From: Marinovum algicola
GTDB taxonomy: Bacteria > Pseudomonadota > Alphaproteobacteria > Rhodobacterales > Rhodobacteraceae
Length of the DNA stretch: 64,000 nt
Direction of reading: 5' to 3'
Assembly (NCBI RefSeq): GCF_900109145.1
Contig: NZ_FNYY01000003.1
Location: 290,955-354,954, forward strand
The position numbers and the translations under genes are program-made. Shown piece after piece: positions 7,729-16,929 of this stretch (the first letter of the stretch is position 1; every line of letters starts with the position of its first letter). The notes below the pieces were generated by a model, which had not been told where the DNA came from, ran no database searches, and saw only the letters and a list, made by a program, of their open reading frames with translations.

Positions 7729-8067
7729 GGGGCCTGATCCTGTGATGCAAAGTACGCGTGAACAGCCTCGCGCAACGGAGCAGCTTGCGGGCGTCGGGAC
7801 GGGATCACGGATAGCGTCCGTATGTGCCGGGCAATTGTCGCGCTCTCGACAGTGGTATCCCGGGTGGGCGTCGCGGTTGGGGCCGAGCCGGAGACGCCAG
7901 CCGGAAAAGCCGGCGCGTACCTGGAACTTTGTCACGCAGGTTTTGCAATGATCCGGCACAGTTGCCGACAGGTCTTTCGCCACATGATGCCCTGTACCGC
8001 CCGGCGCGGGAGGGCTATGACGAAGACCGTGATTGGCCCGGTTCCGGGCGGCAAAGACAGGCAAGGC
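7729..8067. other. Non-coding gap upstream of chrA
   Basis: Between the possible broken gene and chrA no frame on either strand shows convincing coding character. The plus strand stays open in the chrA frame from 7822, but that stretch does not resemble the family. Apart from a possible alternative chrA start at 8017, preceded by GGGAGGG, I see no defined signal. Confidence 0.4.
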
Positions 8068-9324
8068 ATGACCCCGACACCTTCCGAGATGCTCAGCGCC
8101 TTCGGGCGGATCGGGCTTTTGTCTTTTGGCGGCCCGGCGGCGCAGATCGCGGTGATGCACCGCGAGCTGGTCGACGACCGCAAGTGGATGACCGAGGCCC
8201 AGTTCCTGCGCGCGCTCAGTTTCTGCATGATGTTGCCCGGCCCCGAGGCGATGCAGCTTGCCACCTATGCCGGTTGGCGGTTGCGCGGCACCTTCGGCGG
8301 CGTGCTGGCCGGGCTGCTCTTTGTCCTGCCGGGGGCCGTGGTCATCACCGCGCTGGCCGCGATCTACATCAGCTATGGCGAAGTGCCGCTGGTGCAGACG
8401 CTGTTTCTGGGCGTCAAGGCAACGGTGATCGTCATCGTCGCCCAGGCGCTGGCGCGGCTATCGGGCAAGGCGCTGAAAGGCGCGGGCGACGTGGCGCTGG
8501 CGGTGGCGGCATTCGTGGCGCTCTTTGCCCTGCACCTGCCGTTTCCGCTGATCATCGCGCTGGCGGCGCTGATCGGCGCGCTGCGCGCGCCTGTGGTGCC
8601 GGACGAGGCCCTGCCGCCGCGCCGGGGCCGCGCACCCTGGCTGGCGGTTCCGGTCTGGGGCGGGCTCTGGCTGCTGCCGCTGGTGGTCCTCTGGACGCTC
8701 AACATGCCCTTCCTGCTCGATCTGGCGCTGTTCTTCGGCAAGCTGGCGCTGGTCACCTTCGGTGGCGCCTATGCGGTGCTGGCTTATATGACCCAGGAGG
8801 TGGTGCAGGCCCAGGGCTGGATCACCACCGCCGAGATGATCGACGCGCTGGGCCTGGCCGAGACCACCCCCGGCCCGCTGATCCTGGTGACACAATTCGT
8901 CGGCCACCTGGCCGGCTTCAACGAGACCGGCTGGGCCGGGTTTGCCCTGGCCGGGGCGCTGACCCTCTGGATGACCTTCACCCCCTGTTTCCTGTGGATC
9001 TTCGCCGGCGCGCCCTATCTCGAACAGATCACCGCCCGGCCGCGGATCGGCGCCGCGCTCTCGGCGGTGACGGCGGCGGTGGTCGGTGTGATCGCCAATC
9101 TCTCGGTCTGGTTCGCCATCGGCGTGCTGTTTGCCCAGAGCGTCACATGGGCGGTCGGGCCGGTCCGCCTCACCCTGCCCGCCCCGGCCAGCCTCGATCC
9201 GACGGCGCTGCTGCTCACCGCATTTGCCGGCGGTCTGATCTTTGTTCTGCGCCTCGCGGTGCCGCTGACGCTGCTCTGCACGGCCCTGGCGGCGGTGGTG
9301 CTGATGTGGATCACCGGAATGTGA
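8068..9324 (+). CDS. chrA: Chromate transporter, ChrA family (two-domain)
   Basis: A 418-residue inner-membrane protein of the CHR family with two homologous halves. The first half opens with FGRIGLLSFGGPAAQIAVMHREL and contains MMLPGPEAMQLATYAGW. The second half has FGKLALVTFGGAYAVLAYM and GLAETTPGPLILVTQFVGH. Both the FGG and PGP motifs appear in each half, as in full-length ChrA proteins that export chromate. The start at 8068 fits the usual N-terminus; 8017, with a better ribosome site, would add 17 residues. No ChrB regulator is adjacent, so chromate may not be the natural substrate. Confidence 0.88.
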   Translation: MTPTPSEMLSAFGRIGLLSFGGPAAQIAVMHRELVDDRKWMTEAQFLRALSFCMMLPGPEAMQLATYAGWRLRGTFGGVLAGLLFVLPGAVVITALAAIYISYGEVPLVQTLFLGVKATVIVIVAQALARLSGKALKGAGDVALAVAAFVALFALHLPFPLIIALAALIGALRAPVVPDEALPPRRGRAPWLAVPVWGGLWLLPLVVLWTLNMPFLLDLALFFGKLALVTFGGAYAVLAYMTQEVVQAQGWITTAEMIDALGLAETTPGPLILVTQFVGHLAGFNETGWAGFALAGALTLWMTFTPCFLWIFAGAPYLEQITARPRIGAALSAVTAAVVGVIANLSVWFAIGVLFAQSVTWAVGPVRLTLPAPASLDPTALLLTAFAGGLIFVLRLAVPLTLLCTALAAVVLMWITGM

Positions 9325-9398
9325 CAAACGGCGGCCTGAGCCCCTTTTGTTTCGGCTCGAATCCCGTATGATCCAAGGACGAATTCCGGGGACCCTCA

Positions 9399-9872
9399 AT
9401 GAAGACCAGTATCGACTACGGCAATCTCATGCACCGCGCCATGCGCGGGCTCATCCGCGAAGTGCTTGAGGATGTGGCAGAACACGGGTTGCCCGGCGAT
9501 CACCACTTCTTCATCACCTTCGACACCACCCACCCGGATGTCGAGCTCGCGCAGTGGCTGACCGACCGCTACCCCACCGACATGACAGTGGTGATGCAGC
9601 ATTGGTATGAAAACCTCGATGTCGGCGAAGACGGCTTCTCGGTGACGCTGAATTTCGGCGATGCGCCGGAGCCGCTCTACATCCCCTACGATGCGATCAA
9701 GACCTTCGTCGATCCCTCGGTGGAATTCGGCCTGCGGTTCGAGACCCAGGAAGAGGACGAGCAATCTCTCGCCGCGCTGCCGGACGAGGATGACACCCCC
9801 GACACCGAAGCCGACGGCGCCGAGGACAAGCACGACGCCGAGGTGGTGAGCCTCGACAGCTTCCGCAAGTGA
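9399..9872 (+). CDS. sspB: SspB-like ClpXP adaptor
   Basis: A 157-residue protein of the alphaproteobacterial SspB type. It tethers ssrA-tagged and other substrates to the ClpXP protease. The N-terminal SIDYGNLMHRAMRGLIREVLE and the following GDHHFFITFDTTHPDVEL match the substrate-binding domain, about 110 residues long. An acidic, disordered linker follows (about residues 115-140, rich in Asp and Glu). The short C-terminal tail VVSLDSFRK would be the ClpX-binding peptide. Lies upstream of fumC, an arrangement I recall from Rhodobacterales. Confidence 0.88.
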   Translation: MKTSIDYGNLMHRAMRGLIREVLEDVAEHGLPGDHHFFITFDTTHPDVELAQWLTDRYPTDMTVVMQHWYENLDVGEDGFSVTLNFGDAPEPLYIPYDAIKTFVDPSVEFGLRFETQEEDEQSLAALPDEDDTPDTEADGAEDKHDAEVVSLDSFRK

Positions 9873-9876
9873 TCCC

Positions 9877-9940
9877 GCCCCGGACCTGATCCGGGGTCTC
9901 CCCCACAGCTGGCCAAGAGGTCCCGGATCAGGTCCGGGGC
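9877..9940. repeat. Perfect 19-base inverted repeat between sspB and fumC
   Basis: The arm at 9877-9895 is the exact reverse complement of the arm at 9922-9940, with 26 bases between. The core reads GGACCTGATCC. Sequences of the CCGGACCTGATCCGGG kind recur in intergenic spaces of many alphaproteobacteria. A hairpin of 19 pairs could stop transcription or protect the sspB mRNA. No second copy was seen in this window. Confidence 0.7.
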
Positions 9941-10066
9941 GCGGCGCTCCCATCGCGGGGTCCGGCCCGCATGTTAACGCCGAAGGTCGCGGTATTCCGT
10001 CGTATACATCATTGATCTTGGCCGCGGTTCTTGTATTGAAGGGGCAAACCGTCAAGGAGTGTCCCG

Positions 10067-11458
10067 ATGACCGAAACCCGCACTGAAACCGACAGCTTCG
10101 GCCCGCTGGAAGTCCCTTCGGACAAGTATTGGGGCGCCCAGACCCAGCGTTCGATCCAGAACTTCCCGATCGGCTGGGAAAAGCAGCCGGTGGCCATCGT
10201 TCGCGCGCTCGGCGTGATCAAGAAGGCCTGTGCCATGGCCAACAAGGATCTGGGCAAGCTCGACGCGCCGATCGCCGATGCGATCATCCAGGCCGCCGGC
10301 GAGGTCTATGAGGGCAAGTTCGACGACAATTTCCCGCTGGTGGTCTGGCAGACCGGTTCGGGCACCCAGTCAAACATGAATTCCAACGAGGTGATCGGCA
10401 ACCGCGCCATCGAGATCCTCGGCGGCCAGCTCGGTTCCAAGGATCCGGTTCACCCCAACGATCACTGCAACATGGGGCAAAGCTCCAACGACACCTTCCC
10501 CACCGCCATGCATATCGCCACCGCGATGACCGCGCATGACGTGCTGCTGCCCGGACTGGAGAAGCTCCATGCCGCGATGCAGAAGAAAGTCGAGGAATTC
10601 GACGGCATCATCAAGATCGGCCGCACCCACACCCAGGATGCGACACCGCTGACGCTCTCCCAGGAATTCGGCGGCTATACCCATCAGATCGCCATGGGCA
10701 TCCAGCGGGTCAAGGATGGCCTCGGCCGGATCTACGAGCTGGCGCAGGGCGGCACCGCCGTCGGCACTGGCCTCAACACGCCGGAAGGCTGGGGCGAGAA
10801 GGTCGCCGCCAACATGGCCGAGATCACCGGCCTGCCCTTTGTCACCGCGCCCAACAAGTTCGAAGCGCTGGCCGCGCATGACGCCATGGTCGAGATCTCC
10901 GGCCAGCTCAAGGTGGTTGCCGCCTCGCTGTTCAAGATCGCCAATGACATCCGCCTGCTGGGCTCCGGCCCGCGCTGCGGTTTGGGCGAGCTGATCCTGC
11001 CGGAAAACGAGCCCGGCTCCTCGATCATGCCGGGCAAGGTCAATCCGACGCAATGCGAGGCGCTGACCCAGGTCTGCGCCCATGTCATGGGCAATGACGC
11101 GGCCGTCGGGTTTGCCGGTTCGCAGGGGCATTTCGAGCTCAATGTCTACAAGCCGATGATGGCCTATAACGTGCTTCAATCGATGCAACTTCTGGGCGAC
11201 GCCGCCTCGGCCTTCACCGACAATCTTGTGGTCGGCCTCCAGGCCGATCGCGACCGGATCGAAAAGCTGATGCGCGAGAGCCTGATGCTGGTGACCGCGC
11301 TGGCGCCGGAAATCGGCTATGACAATGCCACCACCGTCGCCAAGACCGCGCACAAGAACAAGACCACGTTGAAGGAAGAGGCCATAAAACTGGGCTTCGT
11401 CGACGAAGAGACCTTTGAACGGGTGGTCCGCCCGGAAGACATGGTCGGCCCCAGGTAA
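10067..11458 (+). CDS. fumC: Fumarate hydratase, class II
   Basis: A 463-residue TCA-cycle enzyme interconverting fumarate and malate; a homotetramer without iron-sulfur cluster. The fumarase/aspartase signature [15 protein letters not shown] is present near residue 320. Other landmarks are [26 protein letters not shown] and [14 protein letters not shown], whose His takes part in catalysis. Length and start are standard, with AAGGAG just before the ATG. A strong terminator follows at 11481. Confidence 0.97.
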   Translation: MTETRTETDSFGPLEVPSDKYWGAQTQRSIQNFPIGWEKQPVAIVRALGVIKKACAMANKDLGKLDAPIADAIIQAAGEVYEGKFDDNFPLVVWQTGSGTQSNMNSNEVIGNRAIEILGGQLGSKDPVHPNDHCNMGQSSNDTFPTAMHIATAMTAHDVLLPGLEKLHAAMQKKVEEFDGIIKIGRTHTQDATPLTLSQEFGGYTHQIAMGIQRVKDGLGRIYELAQGGTAVGTGLNTPEGWGEKVAANMAEITGLPFVTAPNKFEALAAHDAMVEISGQLKVVAASLFKIANDIRLLGSGPRCGLGELILPENEPGSSIMPGKVNPTQCEALTQVCAHVMGNDAAVGFAGSQGHFELNVYKPMMAYNVLQSMQLLGDAASAFTDNLVVGLQADRDRIEKLMRESLMLVTALAPEIGYDNATTVAKTAHKNKTTLKEEAIKLGFVDEETFERVVRPEDMVGPR

Positions 11459-11480
11459 GCCGGCCCTTCGAGCCCAGGAA

Positions 11481-11511
11481 ACGCCCGGCACGCGCTTGCC
11501 GGGCGTTTTTC
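11481..11511 (+). terminator. Rho-independent terminator of fumC
   Basis: Ten-base perfect stem ACGCCCGGCA (11481-11490) with TGCCGGGCGT (11497-11506), a six-base loop, then a run of T. It stands 23 bases after the fumC stop. Confidence 0.9.
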
Positions 11512-11562
11512 TTGACCTATGTCCATGCCTAGTTAAGGTTGTTTCGGCAGAACAGGCGAAGA

Positions 11563-11775
11563 ATGGCCAAGATCATCAATCTCAAGACCGCGCGCAAGCA
11601 GATAGCGCGCAAGAAAAAAGCCGCACAAGCTTCTGAAAACGCCGCGAAGTTTGGCCGGACATCCGGGCAGAAAGAGGCCGAGACCGCGGCTGCGGAGCGC
11701 CAGCGCCGCAGGTTGGATCAGGCCGAGATTGAATCGCCCCCTTCCGGTGCCAATGATGACACGAATTCGCCTTAA
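11563..11775 (+). CDS. DUF4169 family small protein
   Basis: A 70-residue, very basic protein beginning MAKIINLKTARKQIARKKKA and rich in Lys, Arg, Ala and Glu. The conserved start identifies DUF4169, a family found next to fumC and a ribbon-helix-helix gene in Rhodobacterales. It is probably mostly helical or disordered; function unknown. The ATG at 11563 fits the family; an in-frame ATG at 11539 has no matching sequence after it. Confidence 0.8.
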   Translation: MAKIINLKTARKQIARKKKAAQASENAAKFGRTSGQKEAETAAAERQRRRLDQAEIESPPSGANDDTNSP

Positions 11776-11947
11776 AGTTTTGTAGAACTCGAAAAAATTG
11801 CGTAGTCTGCGGGCCGCACCAGGTAAGGTTTCTGCCAGAACCTTCTGATAAGCCATGTTTTACAATCTCTGCCTGTACCGGTGGCGAAGCGTTCTGGCCA
11901 AAAGAGTCCGGTCCTGGGTGTGGCTTGCTGTTGTGGGGAAGCTTGTC

Positions 11948-12169
11948 ATGAACGGACGGCCCAAAAAACGATCACTGACGCTGCGGGGCCACCGCACGTC
12001 GGTCTCGCTCGAAGATGACTTCTGGCGTGCCTTTCGCGATATCGCCGATGAAAAAGGCCGGGCGATCAACGCCCTGGCCGCCGAGATCGACGAAGAGCGC
12101 GGCACCGATTGCGGGCTGGCCTCGGCCATCCGCCTGTTTGTGCTGCGCCACTATCGCAACGCCGCCTAA
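11948..12169 (+). CDS. Ribbon-helix-helix domain protein
   Basis: A 73-residue protein of the RHH_4 type. The strand RGHRTSVSLED is followed by two helices (FWRAFRDIADEKG and INALAAEIDEERG) and a C-terminal GLASAIRLFVLRHYR. Such proteins bind DNA as dimers through the paired strand; the target here is unknown. Paired with DUF4169 upstream. The ATG at 11948 gives the family-length protein. Its end overlaps the convergent methyltransferase gene by four bases. Confidence 0.82.
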   Translation: MNGRPKKRSLTLRGHRTSVSLEDDFWRAFRDIADEKGRAINALAAEIDEERGTDCGLASAIRLFVLRHYRNAA

Positions 12170-12729
12170 AAGCCCTCTTTCTGCGCCAGCGCCCAGGCGC
12201 AGATCGGAAAGTGCTCGTCATTGCTCAGGTCGTCATGGTCACGGTCCAGGACCGGCGGCCATCTGCCCACCAGGTTGCGCAGCCCCGCCGCCCGGTTGCC
12301 CCATTGGTCGGCGACCACGTTGTCCTCGGAAAACCCGGCCTCGATCAACAGGTTGGCCAGGCCCCGCGCCGACCAGCGCGAGCAATCCACCGGCGCCGCG
12401 TGATACGGCACGAAAAACGGCACGGCGAGCCAGAAATAGCCGCCCGGTCGCAGCATTTCGCGTACATGGCGAATGGCGGCATATGGCCGGTCGAGATGTT
12501 CCCAGACCTGATTGGCCAGCACGATATCGCAGGTGATCGCCGCCCCGTCCTCCTGCAACGGCCCCTGACAGATGTCATGCGCGGGATAAAAAAGCGACCG
12601 GTAAGTCCTGAAGCCCAGCGGCTTGCCCCAGGTGCCCGAAATCTCGACCGCATCGAGCCCCGCCGGCTCGAGCGTGCGGATCAGAATCCGGCTCTTCTTC
12701 TGCATGTAGACGCGGTTCAAGCTCGCCAC
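12166..12729 (-). CDS. Class I SAM-dependent methyltransferase
   Basis: A 187-residue protein of the Methyltransf_11/12 kind. LEPAGLDAVEISGT holds the beginning of the Rossmann fold, though the glycine-rich motif I is weak. DIVLANQVWEHLDRP corresponds to motif II/post-II, and REMLRPGGYFWLAVPFF to motif III with the typical LRPGG. The substrate cannot be deduced. The first 8 residues may be extra: an internal ATG (MQKKSRILIR) is a possible start. Confidence 0.75.
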   Translation of the reverse strand: MASLNRVYMQKKSRILIRTLEPAGLDAVEISGTWGKPLGFRTYRSLFYPAHDICQGPLQEDGAAITCDIVLANQVWEHLDRPYAAIRHVREMLRPGGYFWLAVPFFVPYHAAPVDCSRWSARGLANLLIEAGFSEDNVVADQWGNRAAGLRNLVGRWPPVLDRDHDDLSNDEHFPICAWALAQKEGF

Positions 12730-12876
12730 GAATGTCCCTCTGCTCCTGTCGTCCCGGCCCGGCCTGGCGGGCCTCGGGCGCCTCTCCGCCCGCCACTCGG
12801 CCGGATCAGGGCAGGGAAATACGGCATTTCTGTGGCGTCCCGGCCCTCCGCCCGGGGTCAGGCTGGCCAGCGGTGC

Positions 12877-13917
12877 TCAGGCAAACATCTGGCGCAGCGC
12901 CAAGGTCTGTCTTTGCCCCAGATCCGTGCCATGGGCGTCCAGGAATCCTTCGGCCGCCGCGGCCCCGGCGTCATGCAGCTGGCCGATCACCGTCGCGAGC
13001 GGCACCAGCTTGGTGGCAACGCTGAGATCGTTCATCAGCGCGTCATCGGCGATCATGTGAATGCGGGCGTTTTTCATGCTGCCGTCTTCGATCTTGCCCT
13101 GGCCGATCAGCCGCTGGACAAAATCGATGGCGCGCAGCTCGCGCAGAAGCGAGGAATTGAAGCTGATCTCGTTGATCCGGTTCTGGATATCCTGGGCGCT
13201 GCGCGGCACTGCGCGGCGTTCGATCGGATTGATGTTGATGATCACGATGTCATCGGGCAACGCGGGGTCGAACAGCGGAAACAGCGCCGGGTTGCCGGTA
13301 TAGCCGCCGTCCCAATAGGCCTCGGTGGTGCCGTCGGGCTGGGCGATCTCGACCGCCTGAAACAGCGTCGGCAGGCAGGCCGAGGCCAGGATCACGTCGG
13401 TGTTGATCTCGTCACCGGTAAAGACCTGCACCTTTCCGTCGCGCACCCGGGTGGCGCAGATGTGAAGATCCGGGCCCTGCCCCTCGTCACAGACCCGGCC
13501 ATAGTCGAAATGACCGACCACCTTGGCCAGCGGATTCTGGTAGAACGGCCCATAGGCATAAGGCGAGACCACCCGGCTCAGGGTGTCGACAAAGGCAAAG
13601 GCGGGCGAGGCCTCGATCGCACGCGCGACAAAATAGGGATCGGGAACAAAGTTCTCCATCCAGGCCGGGATGCGCATGTCGCCCAGCCCGCTGACCTCGT
13701 TCCAGAGCGCGCGCAGGCTCTCGCGGGCGCCCGCGCGGCCATTGGCAACCCAGCCGGATTTCAGCGCGGCGCCATTGAGCGCCCCCGCCGAGGTGCCCGA
13801 GATGCCGGCAATCTCGATCCACTCCTCTTCGAGCAGCCGGTCGAGCACCCCCCAGGTAAAGGCGCCATGCGCGCCGCCGCCCTGCAAGGCCAGATTGATC
13901 CGCACGGTCTCGGGCAA
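12877..13917 (-). CDS. Patatin-like phospholipase
   Basis: A 346-residue lipid acyl hydrolase. The oxyanion-hole loop QGGGAHG is at residues 12-18, the nucleophile elbow GTSAG at 41-45 with Ser43, and the catalytic DGG near residue 203 (YWDGGYTGNPAL), giving the Ser-Asp dyad. A C-terminal extension after residue 220 is typical of the bacterial DUF3734-containing branch. Located 100 bases upstream of nothing else and just after the 3-hydroxybutyrate dehydrogenase gene in the same direction. This pairing is seen in relatives and suggests a link to polyhydroxybutyrate or lipid turnover. Confidence 0.88.
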   Translation of the reverse strand: MPETVRINLALQGGGAHGAFTWGVLDRLLEEEWIEIAGISGTSAGALNGAALKSGWVANGRAGARESLRALWNEVSGLGDMRIPAWMENFVPDPYFVARAIEASPAFAFVDTLSRVVSPYAYGPFYQNPLAKVVGHFDYGRVCDEGQGPDLHICATRVRDGKVQVFTGDEINTDVILASACLPTLFQAVEIAQPDGTTEAYWDGGYTGNPALFPLFDPALPDDIVIININPIERRAVPRSAQDIQNRINEISFNSSLLRELRAIDFVQRLIGQGKIEDGSMKNARIHMIADDALMNDLSVATKLVPLATVIGQLHDAGAAAAEGFLDAHGTDLGQRQTLALRQMFA

Positions 13918-14021
13918 TCACCTATCCACTTCTTCTGTTTGGAAACCCCCTTGGGGGGCAGGCCGGAGGGCCCGGCAGGCCCGCCTTTCTGAACCTACGG
14001 GCAAGGCCCGCAGCCGCGCCC

Positions 14022-14795
14022 TCAGAGCGCGGTCCAGCCGCCGTCGACGCTGATCGTGGTGCCGGTGATCTGTGCCGCCGCGTCGGAACAAAGGAACACC
14101 GCGGTGCCGCCGATCTGTTCGGTGGTGGCAAATTCCTTCGAAGGCTGGCGCTCGAGGATGACCTTCTGCTTGGCCTCTTCCTCGGTCATGGCGTATTTCT
14201 TCGCGGTGTCGGGGATCTGGCTTTCGACCAGCGGCGTCAGCACATAGCCTGGGCAGATCGCATTGGCGGTGATCTCCTCACGTGCGCATTCCAGCGCCAC
14301 GGTCTTGGTCATGCCGACAACGCCGTGCTTGGCCGTCACATAGGCCGATTTGTACGGCGAGGCGGTCAGCCCATGGGCGCTGGCGATATTGATCACCCGG
14401 CCCCAGCCCGCCTTGCGCATCAACGGCAGCGCCACGGCGGTGGTGTGAAAGGCCGAGGACATGTTGATCGCGATGATCGCGTCCCATTTGTCCTGGGGGA
14501 ATTCATCGATCGGTGCCACATGCTGGATGCCGGCGTTGTTCACCAGGATGTCGCAGACCCCGGCCTGCTCGATCAGCGCGCGGCACTCCGCGCCCTTGGA
14601 CATGTCAGCTTTGATATACCTCGCGGTCACGCCGAACTCTTCGCCAAGCGCGCGCGCCAGGGCGTGATCTTCGTCGCGGTCGGTAAAGGAGTTGAGCACC
14701 ACATCGGCGCCGGCCCTGGCCAACTCGCGCGCCACGCCAAGCCCGATGCCAGAATTCGATCCCGTGATAACAGCCGTCTTGCCCTTGAGCGTCAT
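14022..14795 (-). CDS. bdhA: 3-hydroxybutyrate dehydrogenase
   Basis: A 257-residue short-chain dehydrogenase converting 3-hydroxybutyrate and NAD+ to acetoacetate. The cofactor motif TGSNSGIG is at residues 11-18, NNAGIQHVAPI follows near 90, and the active-site Tyr-x-x-x-Lys appears as YVTAKHG. ICPGYVLTPLVESQI and the ending ITGTTISVDGGWTAL are typical of BdhA. The ATG at 14795 is chosen because the family starts MTLKGKTAVITG; an upstream ATG would add 11 unrelated residues. Probably cotranscribed with the patatin gene 104 bases downstream. Confidence 0.92.
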   Translation of the reverse strand: MTLKGKTAVITGSNSGIGLGVARELARAGADVVLNSFTDRDEDHALARALGEEFGVTARYIKADMSKGAECRALIEQAGVCDILVNNAGIQHVAPIDEFPQDKWDAIIAINMSSAFHTTAVALPLMRKAGWGRVINIASAHGLTASPYKSAYVTAKHGVVGMTKTVALECAREEITANAICPGYVLTPLVESQIPDTAKKYAMTEEEAKQKVILERQPSKEFATTEQIGGTAVFLCSDAAAQITGTTISVDGGWTAL

Positions 14796-14917
14796 GATCC
14801 GCGTTCCCTTGATGCCGTGATTCTGCACCGCAGCCTAGTCGCTGCATTTGCAAAAGGCCAAGGGGTTGCGCCGGGCGCGCACATCGCTAAGAGGCAGATC
14901 TGCTTGGGTTTTGGGCA

Positions 14918-14946
14918 GAAAAAAACCCCGGCACGAAGCCGGGGTT
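14918..14946 (-). terminator. Terminator of the leftward small ORF/RNA
   Basis: Nine-base stem AACCCCGGC/GCCGGGGTT (14924-14932, 14938-14946) with five-base loop, followed on the minus strand by seven Ts (14918-14924). It therefore ends a transcript coming from about 14950-15090, not bdhA, which starts further left. Confidence 0.85.
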
Positions 14947-15049
14947 AAGTTATTGAGGCAGGTTTCATACAGGCAAGAAACCTATCGAGCAGTGCCCCCT
15001 TTATAAGCAATCTCGCGCCGGTATCCAAGCTAAAAGTTTGAAAAGGCAT
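14945..15049 (-). CDS. 34-residue ORF, possibly on a small RNA
   Basis: ATG at 15049, preceded by GGGGGA with a 4-base spacer, and a TAA that lies within the stem of the terminator at 14924-14946. The product MPFQTFSLDTG... is about half hydrophobic (GARLLIKGALLDRFLACMK could be an amphipathic helix). It is unlike anything I can name. The unit from about 15090 to 14918 looks like an independent short transcript, divergent from the solute-binding protein gene. It may be a small protein, or a regulatory RNA in which the ORF is incidental. Confidence 0.4.
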   Translation of the reverse strand: MPFQTFSLDTGARLLIKGALLDRFLACMKPASIT

Positions 15050-15108
15050 AAATCCCCCGTTAAGGTCCGAGGCCAATAATATAAGGCATGCGGGAGATTG
15101 TTGCCAAA

Positions 15109-16926
15109 ATGCGTCCAGTTTTTTTCCGTCACCTCGCCGCCGCGGGTGCCGCAGCGGCACTGATGTCCGTCGCCGGATTCGCCTGGGCCGCGCCTCAGCA
15201 TGGCATAGCTATGTACGGAGACCCGGCCCTTCCCCCAGATTTTGAGCATCTGCCCTATGCCAATCCCGATGCGCCCACCGGCGGGCGTATCGTCACCGGC
15301 GAGACCGGCGGCTTCGACAGCCTCAATCCGCATATCGCCAAGGGCTCGGTTCCCTGGCAGTTGCGGTTTCTGGCCTACGAGAGCCTGTTGGGCCGGAGCT
15401 GGGATGAACCCTTCTCGCTCTACGGGCTTTTGGCCGAATCGATAGAGGTCGGGCCGAATCGAGGCTGGGCGGAATTCACCCTGCGCGAAGAGGCGCGGTT
15501 CTCGGATGGCAGCCCGGTCACTGTCGAAGACGTGATGTGGTCTTACGAGACGCTCGGCACCGAGGGCCACCCGCGCTACCACGGGCTGTGGAACAAGATC
15601 GAGACCATGGAGCAGACCGGTCCGCGCAAGATCCGCTTTACCTTCGCTGAAGAGGACCGGGAACTGGCGCTGCTGGTCGGCATGCGGCCGATCCTGAAAA
15701 AGGCGCAGTGGCAGGACAAGGATTTCACCCGCTCCGGGCTCGACAATATCCCGGTCTCGACCGCGCCTTACGTGATCGAGGATTTCGAGGCTGGCCGCTT
15801 CGTCTCGCTCAAGCGCAACCCCGAGTATTGGGGCAAGGATCTGCCCTTCCGCCGCGGCACCAACGTGATCGACGAGATCCGCATGGAGTTCTACGGCGAC
15901 GGCTCGGTCGCCTTCGAGGCCTTCAAGGCCGGCGAGGTCACCACCAACCGCGAATTCAACGGCGGCAAATGGGAGACGCAGTATGATTTCCCGGCCTTCG
16001 AACGCGGCGATGTGATCAAATCGGTGATCCCGCATCAGCGGCCCTCGGGCATCACCGGTTTCGTGATGAACACCCGCCGCGAGATCTTTCAGGACTGGCG
16101 GGTCCGCGACGCGCTGATCCATGCCTTCAACTTCGAATACATCAACGAGACGCTCACCGGCGGCGAACAGCCGCGCATCACCTCGTATTACTCGAATTCG
16201 GTGCTGGCGATGCGGGACGGCCCGGCCGAGGGGCTGGTGGCCGAGTTTCTCGAGCCTTTCGAGGACGAGCTGCTGCCCGGCGCGCTCGAGGGATACGCCC
16301 TGCCCCAGGCCGATGGCTCGGCCCGCAACCGCAAGAACATCGCCAAGGCAATGGACTTGCTGGAACAGGCTGGCTGGACGGTGCAGGACGGCGTGATGAA
16401 GAACGCCGAAGGCCAGCCCTTCCGCTTCGAAATCCTGCTCAGCCAGGGCGCGAACGAAGAGCAATCGATGATCGACCTCTATACCCAGGCGCTCGAACGG
16501 CTGGGCATCAGCCCGACGGTCACGGTGGTCGACAGCGCGCAGTACAAGGACCGCACCAACGACTACGACTTCGACATGACCTATTACCGGGTCGGCGTTT
16601 CGCTCAGCCCGGGCAACGAGCAGCGCCTCTACTGGGGCAGCGAGGGCGTCGAGGCGCCGGGCACCAAGAACTGGATGGGGATGAATTCGCCGGCGGCCGA
16701 GGCGATGATCGACAAGCTGGTCAATTCCGAAAGCCGCGAGCAATTCCTCGCCTCGGTACGGGCGCTTGACCGGGTGCTGACCGCCGGGCGCTATGTGATC
16801 CCGATCTATCAGTTCAACATCAGCCGGATTGCACATGTAAAGGAACTCAAGTACCCCGCGCACATCCCGATGTACGGCGACTGGATCGGCTGGCAGCCTG
16901 ACGTCTGGTGGTATGAAGAGGACTGA
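15109..16926 (+). CDS. ABC transporter peptide-binding protein (SBP_bac_5)
   Basis: About 605 residues. A signal peptide (MRPVFFRHLAAAGAAAALMS to about residue 26) is followed by a full family-5 extracellular solute-binding domain. Landmarks are HIAKGSVPWQLRFLAYESLL, FTLREEARFSDGSPVTVEDV and SSITGFVMNTRR-like repeats near residue 310. Length and sequence resemble the YejA/microcin-C-type branch of periplasmic oligopeptide receptors. No permease or ATPase genes follow, so it must work with a transporter encoded elsewhere or these lie outside the window. An alternative ATG at 15088 has a poor ribosome site. Confidence 0.87.
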   Translation: MRPVFFRHLAAAGAAAALMSVAGFAWAAPQHGIAMYGDPALPPDFEHLPYANPDAPTGGRIVTGETGGFDSLNPHIAKGSVPWQLRFLAYESLLGRSWDEPFSLYGLLAESIEVGPNRGWAEFTLREEARFSDGSPVTVEDVMWSYETLGTEGHPRYHGLWNKIETMEQTGPRKIRFTFAEEDRELALLVGMRPILKKAQWQDKDFTRSGLDNIPVSTAPYVIEDFEAGRFVSLKRNPEYWGKDLPFRRGTNVIDEIRMEFYGDGSVAFEAFKAGEVTTNREFNGGKWETQYDFPAFERGDVIKSVIPHQRPSGITGFVMNTRREIFQDWRVRDALIHAFNFEYINETLTGGEQPRITSYYSNSVLAMRDGPAEGLVAEFLEPFEDELLPGALEGYALPQADGSARNRKNIAKAMDLLEQAGWTVQDGVMKNAEGQPFRFEILLSQGANEEQSMIDLYTQALERLGISPTVTVVDSAQYKDRTNDYDFDMTYYRVGVSLSPGNEQRLYWGSEGVEAPGTKNWMGMNSPAAEAMIDKLVNSESREQFLASVRALDRVLTAGRYVIPIYQFNISRIAHVKELKYPAHIPMYGDWIGWQPDVWWYEED

Positions 16927-16929
16927 TCA

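Noticed and set aside
6733..8160. A 475-codon minus-strand frame opposite the DUF502 gene and chrA start
   Set aside because: Mostly shadow of DUF502; only the stretch around 7600-7728 has independent coding character and is reported as a possible broken gene.
15001..16863. A long minus-strand frame opposite the solute-binding protein
   Set aside because: Covers the whole of a clear plus-strand gene and lacks any known motif. Its left end also runs over the small unit at 14945-15049, but in a different frame.
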